From contig JAEUVY010000052.1 in the NCBI GenBank assembly GCA_016786565.1, forward strand, positions 1 through 56,918: 56,918 nucleotides of DNA. Reading direction: 5' to 3'. The position numbers and the translations under genes were made by a program. The stretch comes from Flavipsychrobacter sp. (GTDB lineage Bacteria; Bacteroidota; Bacteroidia; Chitinophagales; Chitinophagaceae). The notes beneath the pieces are model-generated. The model was given only the letters and a program-made list of their open reading frames with translations. It ran no database searches and had not been told where the DNA came from. The number at the start of each line of letters is the position of its first letter. Position 1 is the stretch's first letter. Positions 8,650 to 15,113 of this stretch are shown here, in pieces.

Positions 8650-9408
8650 ATGAATCAACAGGAAGCAATGTTCAAATACTGTCTCCGTTTGGGAGATAAT
8701 GCACTGATACGTTCTTATCGTTTGTCAGAGTGGTGCAGCAATGCGCCCATTCTGGAGGAAGACCTGGCACTCACCAACTTTGCGTTGGATATGATAGGTC
8801 GTGCGCAAGCCTTGTTGGGATATGCCGGCCAGATAGAGGGTAAGGGCAGAACCGATGATGATCTCGCTTACCGTCGCGGCGAAAGGAGTTTCTACAATGT
8901 GCTGCTTACCGAATTGCCCAATCAGGACTTTGCCTATACAATGGCACGTGAGCTTTATCTGTCGGCGTTCGAATATTTCTACTATAGTGGTCTGGCTGGA
9001 TCTAAAGATGCTACACTTGCTGCCATCGCTGCAAAAACACTCAAAGAAATAAAGTACCATCTGTCACACGCTACCGATTGGGTTTTGCGTCTGGGTGACG
9101 GTACTGCTGAGAGTCACGCAAAAATGCAGACTGCCGTTGACGATCTTTGGCCTTATGCAAGTGAATTGTTTGAGTCTGATGCTGTTGATGCCGCAATGAT
9201 CAGTGCTATTGGTGCTCCCGATCCGGCCGCATTGAAAGACAGCTGGATGAAGCATGTATCGGCTATACTTAAAGAGGCTACACTCGATGTGCCTACTACG
9301 ATGTACACCCACACAGGTGGTCGCAACGGTATTCATAGTGAGAACCTGGGTCACATTCTTGCAGAAATGCAATTTTTACCCCATGCATATCCCGACGCGA
9401 AATGGTAA
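8650..9408 (+). CDS. paaC: 1,2-Phenylacetyl-CoA epoxidase subunit C (structural)
   Basis: PaaC is a ferritin-like paralogue of PaaA that lacks a working di-iron centre and scaffolds the epoxidase. The 252-residue protein shows the family blocks LGDNALIRSYRLSEWCSNAPILEEDLALTN, RGERSFYNVLLTELPNQDFAYTMAR and the C-terminal GGRNGIHSENLGHILAEMQFL. The stop codon overlaps the start of paaD, as expected for tight coupling of subunits. Confidence 0.96.
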   Translation: MNQQEAMFKYCLRLGDNALIRSYRLSEWCSNAPILEEDLALTNFALDMIGRAQALLGYAGQIEGKGRTDDDLAYRRGERSFYNVLLTELPNQDFAYTMARELYLSAFEYFYYSGLAGSKDATLAAIAAKTLKEIKYHLSHATDWVLRLGDGTAESHAKMQTAVDDLWPYASELFESDAVDAAMISAIGAPDPAALKDSWMKHVSAILKEATLDVPTTMYTHTGGRNGIHSENLGHILAEMQFLPHAYPDAKW

Positions 9409-9893
9409 TGCACGTACACAGCAAGGATGATATTTTCAGGATGTTGTCGGTTATTCCCGATCCTGAGATCCCGGTCGTTAATATCTATGAGATGGGAATG
9501 CTTCGCGATGTGGTGCTGGATGACACCGGTTACGAAGTGATACTCACACCCACTTATACCGGTTGCCCGGCTATGGGTATGATAGAAGCCGATATTCTGG
9601 CAACACTTGCCCACAATGGGGTGAAGGGTGCCCGTGTGAAAATGGTAATGGATCCGGCTTGGACCACCGACTGGATGAGCGGTGTTGCAAAAGATAAGTT
9701 GCGCACATACGGCATTGCGCCGCCATTACATTCGTCCTGCAACAACGACGTGTTCGGGCATAACATCATAAAATGTCCCAGGTGCCAGTCCGACGATACC
9801 GTGATGTTGAGTCGGTTCGGAGCCACTGCATGCAAGGCGCTATACCAATGCAATGATTGCAAAGAGCCGTTTGAATATTTTAAATGTCATTAG
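9402..9893 (+). CDS. paaD: 1,2-Phenylacetyl-CoA epoxidase subunit D (assembly factor)
   Basis: PaaD belongs to the MIP18/SufT-like family and is needed for maturation of the epoxidase metal centres. The N-terminal DUF59 part shows VIPDPEIPVVNIYEMGMLRDV and TPTYTGCPAMGMIEADI. The C-terminal part has a cysteine-rich zinc-ribbon-like segment (CPRCQSDD…CNDCKEPF). The start may be the ATG at 9402, overlapping the paaC stop, or the one at 9408. It is the last gene of the operon: a terminator begins 5 bases after the stop. The reductase gene paaE and the later pathway genes are absent here. Confidence 0.94.
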   Translation: MVMHVHSKDDIFRMLSVIPDPEIPVVNIYEMGMLRDVVLDDTGYEVILTPTYTGCPAMGMIEADILATLAHNGVKGARVKMVMDPAWTTDWMSGVAKDKLRTYGIAPPLHSSCNNDVFGHNIIKCPRCQSDDTVMLSRFGATACKALYQCNDCKEPFEYFKCH

Positions 9894-9897
9894 GTGA

Positions 9898-9925
9898 GAC
9901 CGGAAGTGCGCTTCCGGTCTTTTTT
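9898..9925 (+). terminator. Rho-independent terminator of the hmgA-paaD operon
   Basis: A perfect 9-bp GC-rich stem (GACCGGAAG / CTTCCGGTC) with a TGCG loop is followed by T6. It directly follows paaD and closes the six-gene operon. Confidence 0.93.
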
Positions 9926-10008
9926 GCCTTGTTTCTCCGTTTTTCTGGCGTAGATTTGAGTCAGCCCCGCACATGACTTTTGTCATGGCTCTGAGGTTCG
10001 GCCATCGT

Positions 10009-10016
10009 TATATTTG
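10009..10016 (+). promoter_or_regulatory. -7 promoter box of the MCE transport operon
   Basis: TATATTTG fits TAnnTTTG and lies 37 bases before the permease ATG, right after the paa terminator. The nearest TTTG upstream (9979-9982) is 26 bases away, longer than the usual 19-21, so only the -7 box is convincing. Confidence 0.5.
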
Positions 10017-10053
10017 CTGAACATTCAGGTCGGCACAGACCATTGAACTATTT

Positions 10054-10824
10054 ATGAGAATGCCTGATTCTTTTAATAAGTACCTTGATGAGACCGGGGC
10101 CACCTCGCGGTTCACCTATCGGTATTTTCATGAGTTGGTTCGCCCTCGTTACGAGATTAGGCAGTTTTTGCGCCAATGTTACCTTATCGGTTATACTTCT
10201 TTGCCGCTCATTGGCATCACCGGGTTCATTATGGGGTTGGTGCTTACCATACAGTTGCGTCCTTCGCTCATTTCTTACGGAGTCGAGTCTCAGTTACCTG
10301 TTATGGTTGCATTGGCCATTGTGCGTGAGATCGGGCCGGTTATCACTGCACTCATTTTTGCGGGTAAGATAAGTTCCAGCATAGGTGCCGAGTTAGGGTC
10401 CATGAAGGTGACAGAACAGATCGATGCGATGGAGGTATCAGGCACCAATCCGTTCAAATATCTGGTTGTTACACGTGTGGCTGCCTCTACGCTCATGTTG
10501 CCGGTTCTGGTCATGATATCAGATGCTATATCATTGTATGGCTCTTACCTCGGCGTCAATATCAGAGGGAATACCAGTCTGAGGTTGTTTTTCTTTCAGG
10601 TATTTCAGACGTTGCAGTTCGGCGATGTGTTGCCGGCATTTATCAAAACGTTCTTTTTTGGCTTTGCCATCGGTATCATAGGTTGTTACAAGGGTTATAA
10701 TTCGTCTAAGGGAACTGAAGGTGTGGGGCGGTCGGCCAATTCTGCGGTTGTTGTTTCTTCACTCATGGTGTTTATCATAGACCTGATCGCGGTGCAGATC
10801 ACCGACATTTTGGGTCTTAACTGA
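10054..10824 (+). CDS. MlaE-family ABC transporter permease
   Basis: This 256-residue inner-membrane protein is the permease of an MCE-type lipid transporter. It has five to six hydrophobic segments. The family core is VREIGPVITALIFAGKISSSIGAELGSMKVTEQIDAMEVSGTNPFKYLVVTR-type sequence (about residues 88-140), which docks on the ATPase. Such systems move phospholipids between the inner and outer membranes. The ATPase gene starts one base after its stop and the MCE protein gene follows, giving the three-gene core. No periplasmic MlaC- or outer-membrane MlaA-like gene is present, as is usual in Bacteroidota MCE loci. Confidence 0.93.
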   Translation: MRMPDSFNKYLDETGATSRFTYRYFHELVRPRYEIRQFLRQCYLIGYTSLPLIGITGFIMGLVLTIQLRPSLISYGVESQLPVMVALAIVREIGPVITALIFAGKISSSIGAELGSMKVTEQIDAMEVSGTNPFKYLVVTRVAASTLMLPVLVMISDAISLYGSYLGVNIRGNTSLRLFFFQVFQTLQFGDVLPAFIKTFFFGFAIGIIGCYKGYNSSKGTEGVGRSANSAVVVSSLMVFIIDLIAVQITDILGLN

Positions 10825-10825
10825 T

Positions 10826-11590
10826 ATGGAAGTGGCAAAGGCAAATATGGAAGGGCATAGCTCCGATGCGGTGATAGCGATAGACAAACTTGTGAAGAAG
10901 TTTGGAGAAAAGGTGGTGCTCAATGAGTTTACCGTAGACCTGAAACGTGGAGAGAACCTTGTGGTGTTGGGCAGGTCAGGTAGTGGTAAGTCGGTGTTGA
11001 TCAAGTGTGTGATAGGGCTAATGAGGCCGGAGAGTGGAACGATCAATGTCTTGGGCGAGGATGTTCTTTCGTTAGATCACGATGGGTTGGATAACATCCG
11101 GTCTCGGGTTGGTTTTCTGTTTCAGAGCAATGCCTTGTACGATTCTATGACCGTAAAGCAGAACCTCGAGTTCCCTATGCGCAGGCATCTGAAGAATATA
11201 GATTTCAAAGAGTCGATGGACAGGATCATGGACGCGCTGGAGAATGTTGGTTTGGCACATACGTTGAACATGATGCCCTCTGAATTGTCGGGTGGCATGC
11301 AGAAGAGGATAGCATTGGCCAGAACATTGATCCTGAACCCTGAGATCATTTTGTATGACGAACCAACAACCGGACTCGATCCTATAACAGGAAAAGAAAT
11401 AACATTGTTGATCAAAGATATACAGGAAAAATACAAGACTTCTTCCATCATCATTTCGCACGACATGAAATGCGTGAAGCGCGCCGCCGACAGGATCGCG
11501 GTGCTCGTGAACGGCTCTTGTTATGCGGTCGATACCTACGATAACCTTAAACGATCATCGGACCCCAACATAAACCAGTTTTTTGAGTGA
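10826..11590 (+). CDS. MlaF-like ABC transporter ATP-binding protein
   Basis: This 254-residue ATPase powers the MCE lipid transporter with the permease encoded just upstream. Walker A is GRSGSGKS (residues 49-56), the Q-loop lies in GFLFQSNALYDSMTV, the signature is LSGGM (154-158), and Walker B is IILYDEPTTGLD at about 174-185 with the H-loop His in IIISHDM. The segment MTVKQNLEFPMRRH is typical of the MlaF/Ttg2A branch. The stop overlaps the region of the MCE protein start, so all three genes are translationally linked. Confidence 0.95.
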   Translation: MEVAKANMEGHSSDAVIAIDKLVKKFGEKVVLNEFTVDLKRGENLVVLGRSGSGKSVLIKCVIGLMRPESGTINVLGEDVLSLDHDGLDNIRSRVGFLFQSNALYDSMTVKQNLEFPMRRHLKNIDFKESMDRIMDALENVGLAHTLNMMPSELSGGMQKRIALARTLILNPEIILYDEPTTGLDPITGKEITLLIKDIQEKYKTSSIIISHDMKCVKRAADRIAVLVNGSCYAVDTYDNLKRSSDPNINQFFE

Positions 11591-11591
11591 C

Positions 11592-12584
11592 ATGAGTACA
11601 AGTAGTCAGAATAATGTCCGTCTAGGAATATTTGTCACAATCGGGGTGCTCATCCTGGTAGTGTCGCTATACATCATTGGTAAGAATCAGAATTTCTTTG
11701 GTTCCGGTTACTCTTTGCGGGCCAGGTTTCGCAATGTTAGCGGCCTTATGGTGGGCAACAACATCAGGTACTCAGGCATTCAGTCCGGTACTGTCAGTAA
11801 GATCGCAGTCATTGATGATACCACTATCGAGGTGACTCTTTTAGTTGATGTAAAAATGAGGCCTTACATCCATCAAGGAGCATCTGCTTCCATTGGCAGC
11901 GAAGGACTCATGGGCAACAAGGTCATAAACATCACTCCCGGCAACGCGCAATTGCCGTTACTTGCTGAGGGCGAAATGTTACTCACAAAAAAGGTAGCCT
12001 CTACCGATGAGATGCTCGAAACGCTCTCGGCTACCAACAATGATGTTCAGATCATTGCCGAGAATCTCAAGAATACGGTTGTAAAGCTCAATAATAGCAC
12101 AGCATTGTGGCAGGTGGTGAACGATTCTACACTGCCGGGCAATATCCGTGTGTCTATGGATAATATTCGTCAGGCTACAGAACAGATCAACGAGTTCTCT
12201 GCAGCTATCAACGAAATGGTCAAGGAAGCGGAAAAAGGCGAAGGTGTTGCCGGTACTTTGTTGAAAGACGAAGCAGCTGCCACCGACCTGAAAAATGCTA
12301 TCCGCAATATCTCAAGGATATCGGAAGATGCCAAGGTACTTATTGCACATACCGACAGTGCTGTGAAACAGCTCGATCGCAATGTCAATAACGGTCCGGG
12401 CGTGGCTCATGCTGTGCTCAAGGATACAGGTATTGTAAAAAAACTCACTACTAGTCTCGGAAACATAGAAAAGGGTACTGCCGCGTTCAGCGAGAACATG
12501 GAGGCCCTGAAGCACAACTTCCTTACAAGGGGGTATTTTAAAAAGCAGGCAAAAAAGCAAAAGAAGGCTACGCAAAACAAGTAG
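11592..12584 (+). CDS. MlaD-like MCE domain protein
   Basis: This is the membrane-anchored, periplasmic substrate-binding part of the MCE transporter. From the ATG at 11592 it has 330 residues; a TTG start at 11583 would add three residues inside the ATPase gene and is unlikely. An N-terminal membrane anchor (about 10-29) is followed by one MCE domain (about 37-115: YSLRARFRNVSGLMVGNNIRYSGIQSGTV… GSEGLMGNKVINITPG). The long C-terminal half is predicted helical with many Asn/Asp/Ala. In relatives such helices assemble into a tube or needle for lipid passage. The extreme C-terminus is Lys/Gln-rich. Confidence 0.93.
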   Translation: MSTSSQNNVRLGIFVTIGVLILVVSLYIIGKNQNFFGSGYSLRARFRNVSGLMVGNNIRYSGIQSGTVSKIAVIDDTTIEVTLLVDVKMRPYIHQGASASIGSEGLMGNKVINITPGNAQLPLLAEGEMLLTKKVASTDEMLETLSATNNDVQIIAENLKNTVVKLNNSTALWQVVNDSTLPGNIRVSMDNIRQATEQINEFSAAINEMVKEAEKGEGVAGTLLKDEAAATDLKNAIRNISRISEDAKVLIAHTDSAVKQLDRNVNNGPGVAHAVLKDTGIVKKLTTSLGNIEKGTAAFSENMEALKHNFLTRGYFKKQAKKQKKATQNK

Positions 12585-12629
12585 CCCCTATGTGATACCT
12601 ATTTATTGGCCATTTTTAAAACCGAGATT

Positions 12630-14021
12630 ATGTACATCCAACAGATCTACACGAATTGTCTTGCCCATGCGGCATACTACATCGAGTCGGCCGGAGAGGC
12701 TGCCGTTATTGACCCCTTGCGCGATCCTGGTCCCTACCAGAGGCTGGCTGCAGAGCGTGGCGCAACAATCAAATACGTTTTTGAGACCCATTTTCATGCC
12801 GATTTTGTTTCCGGTCACATCGATCTGGCCAACAATACCGGCGCTCAGATTGTCTTTGGTCCCGATGCCCAACCCGGCTATAAATGCTATATAGCCGAAG
12901 ACGGAGAAATGCTGCCCCTGGGCGATGTGCGGATAGAGGTACTGCACACGCCGGGCCACACCATTGAATCTACATGTTTCCTATTGCACGATGCCGCCGG
13001 GAGGAAGCAGGCCATCTTTACCGGTGATACACTTTTTGTTGGCGATGTTGGTCGCCCCGACCTCTTGAGCGGCAATCTTCCCAAGGAGGTACTTGCAGTC
13101 ATGTTGTTCGATTCGTTGCAGAGCAAGATCAAGACACTGCCCGATGATGTGGTTGTTTATCCCGGTCATGGTGCAGGATCTGCCTGTGGCAAAAATATTG
13201 GCAAATCTTCCTATACAACTATTGGCGAGCAGCGCACGACTAACTATGCGTTACTCGCTACCAATAAAGACGAGTTCATACAGGCTGTTACCTCCGATCA
13301 GCCAGTCATTCCTGCTTATTTCTTCAAAGACGCGGTCATCAATAAAAGCGGCGCAACCGCTTATCAATCTGTATTAGAGCAAAGTTTGAAACCGCTTTCC
13401 AATGAGGCGTTTACCCGGGTTATGGAAGCCGGTGCCGTAGTGCTGGATACCCGCGATCCGATGGAGTTTGCAGCCGGCTTCGTAAAGGGGGCTATCAACA
13501 TCGGTCTCAACGGAGATTTTGCTGTTTGGGTAGGTACCATCATCGCGCCCGATGCCGAGATCGTACTTGTTTGCGAACCAGGTAGGGAGGGCGAAGCTAT
13601 TGAGCGACTGGCCCGCATAGGCTACGAAGGGGTGAAAGGTTTCCTTGACGGTGGCATGAAGCAATGGTTTGCCGCAGATCTCAGTTACGATGTGGTGCTT
13701 ACTATTGATGGTTCCGAATGTGAGGGCCTCATTAACGAGGAGCAGTACGAATTGCTTGATGTGCGCAACAGGCGCGAGGTTGCCCGCAATCGCATGGTTG
13801 GGTCCGTTCACATACCATTGAATATTCTGAAAGATGAATATGCGCAGCTGGGGGCCGACAAAAAATGGCTCATTTATTGCGCGGGTGGTTACCGCTCCAT
13901 GGTGGCGGCCTCATTCCTCAAAAGCAAAGGTTTCCATTTTGTGGCCAGTGTAGAGGGAGGTATCAAAGAGGTGCAGCGTGTAGCACCATCACTTGTTGAG
14001 GAATTGGTTGACGCCGATTAA
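12630..14021 (+). CDS. MBL-fold persulfide-dioxygenase-like protein with two rhodanese domains
   Basis: From the ATG at 12630 the product has 463 residues. The first ~240 residues are an ETHE1/BlhA-like metallo-beta-lactamase domain with His54-Phe-His56-Ala-Asp58, His109 in TPGHT, GDTLFVGDVGRPDL and the PGHGAGSACGKNI loop. Two rhodanese domains follow. The first has a loop CEPGREGEA that departs from the usual rhodanese active-site shape. The second carries an active-site-like CAGGYRS loop. ETHE1 relatives oxidise glutathione or protein persulfide to sulfite, and rhodaneses move sulfane sulfur, so a sulfide-detoxification role is likely but inferred. Next comes an OsmC peroxidase gene 21 bases on. 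Confidence 0.9.
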   Translation: MYIQQIYTNCLAHAAYYIESAGEAAVIDPLRDPGPYQRLAAERGATIKYVFETHFHADFVSGHIDLANNTGAQIVFGPDAQPGYKCYIAEDGEMLPLGDVRIEVLHTPGHTIESTCFLLHDAAGRKQAIFTGDTLFVGDVGRPDLLSGNLPKEVLAVMLFDSLQSKIKTLPDDVVVYPGHGAGSACGKNIGKSSYTTIGEQRTTNYALLATNKDEFIQAVTSDQPVIPAYFFKDAVINKSGATAYQSVLEQSLKPLSNEAFTRVMEAGAVVLDTRDPMEFAAGFVKGAINIGLNGDFAVWVGTIIAPDAEIVLVCEPGREGEAIERLARIGYEGVKGFLDGGMKQWFAADLSYDVVLTIDGSECEGLINEEQYELLDVRNRREVARNRMVGSVHIPLNILKDEYAQLGADKKWLIYCAGGYRSMVAASFLKSKGFHFVASVEGGIKEVQRVAPSLVEELVDAD

Positions 14022-14042
14022 TAATATATAAAATCCCTTTTT

Positions 14043-14477
14043 ATGGAACATCTGTATGAAGTTGATCTTAACTGGGTAAAAGATCGGGCGGGAGTTTTGT
14101 TCTCGCCCGACTTTAACGATGAAATGACTGTCGTTACGCCCCCTCAGTTTCCCGGCGGTATTGCCGGCCGTTGGTCTCCTGAGCATCTTTTTACGGCAGC
14201 GATAAACAGTTGCCTGATGACCACTTTTCTCGCTATTGCCGAAAAGTCCGGTCTCGGTTTTTCCTCTTTTTCATCCCGGGCCTACGGAAAATTAGACGAT
14301 TCCGGTGGCAAGTTGCTGATGACACAGGTTACCCTGAAGCCGGTAGTCGTGGTGGAAAAAGAGGCAGACGTAGAGAAAGCCCGTCGCGTACTTCAGAAGT
14401 CTGAGGTGGCATGTCTCATATCTAATTCCGTCAGATCTGAGATCATTTTTGAGCCCGAAGTAAGGGTTAAAACATGA
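14043..14477 (+). CDS. OsmC/Ohr-family peroxidase-like protein
   Basis: This 144-residue protein shows the OsmC fold markers: WSPEHLFTAAINSCLMTTFLAIAEKSG with Cys57 as the likely peroxidatic cysteine and ACLISNSV with Cys124 as the resolving one. Family members reduce organic or lipid hydroperoxides, and some act on persulfides. It is placed 21 bases after the persulfide-dioxygenase-like gene, so co-transcription is probable and a joint role in thiol or sulfur stress is a fair inference. Confidence 0.9.
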   Translation: MEHLYEVDLNWVKDRAGVLFSPDFNDEMTVVTPPQFPGGIAGRWSPEHLFTAAINSCLMTTFLAIAEKSGLGFSSFSSRAYGKLDDSGGKLLMTQVTLKPVVVVEKEADVEKARRVLQKSEVACLISNSVRSEIIFEPEVRVKT

Positions 14478-14531
14478 CCAAGATCAGTTTTTTGACTACC
14501 CAACATCAGCATTTCCGGTTATGTATAAGGA

Positions 14532-14539
14532 TAACTTTG
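14532..14539 (+). promoter_or_regulatory. Possible -7 promoter box
   Basis: TAACTTTG matches TAnnTTTG and lies 19 bases before the ATG of the His/Cys-rich helical protein gene. No clear -33 element. It would allow that gene and the P-type ATPase to be transcribed separately from the sulfur genes. Confidence 0.45.
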
Positions 14540-14558
14540 TCGAAACTCCTCTTTTTTC

Positions 14559-15113
14559 ATGGAAAAAGAAATGCTAAAAAGTAACCTTACCGCTAATCTG
14601 AATCAGTTGGTCGACCGGATCAGTACAGATAATTATGATGAAATAATTAATCTGTGCCATAGTGCAGCGAGGCAGATCGAAAAGCTTGAAAATGCTGGTT
14701 TGCAACATGCAACCACTCAATATACAACCACGTGTGGAGAGCTGATAAAGGAAGTTATTATGTATATTACAGAGCGGAAGGAAAGGGTGATCCCATACCT
14801 GAAGGAACTGTCGCATAAAGCTGAAACAAATCACGATTGCAGCACTTGTTCGGGTGGATGTAAGGTAAATCATGACCTGCACCTTATCGAACTCAGAGCA
14901 TCTCACTCTGCGATGAGAAGCATTCTGAATCGTTTACAGGTGGTTGGACTTCCTTTATATTCCGATACTGTTTTTCCTGATGCCTACCGGGTGCTACGCA
15001 ACCAGATGGTATTAATAGAAAACGGCCTTACCGAGTTGTTCTTCCTCGAAGAGAATTACCTGCTCCCTAAGGTTGTTGACGCTCAAAAGAGAATCAATGT
15101 TAGCCGTAAGTAA
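14559..15113 (+). CDS. His/Cys-rich helical protein upstream of a copper ATPase, possibly hemerythrin-like
   Basis: The 184-residue product appears all-helical and has no signal peptide. Residues 92-108 hold a cluster of potential metal ligands: HDC…C…CKVNHDLH with Cys94, Cys97, Cys101 and His92, His105, His108. A later FFLEENYLLPKVVD segment resembles the EE-xx-LxP helix of hemerythrin-type proteins, but the histidine that usually precedes it is absent. I therefore call it hemerythrin-like only tentatively. It overlaps the next gene, a copper-type P-ATPase, by 17 bases, so the two are translated together. A metal, oxygen or NO sensor or carrier for that pump is possible. Confidence 0.7.
   Translation: MEKEMLKSNLTANLNQLVDRISTDNYDEIINLCHSAARQIEKLENAGLQHATTQYTTTCGELIKEVIMYITERKERVIPYLKELSHKAETNHDCSTCSGGCKVNHDLHLIELRASHSAMRSILNRLQVVGLPLYSDTVFPDAYRVLRNQMVLIENGLTELFFLEENYLLPKVVDAQKRINVSRK

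Noticed and set aside
9973..9986. Small palindrome ATGAC-TTTT-GTCAT before the MCE operon as an operator
   Set aside because: It is short, near a stronger terminator, and no regulator gene is nearby; it may be chance.
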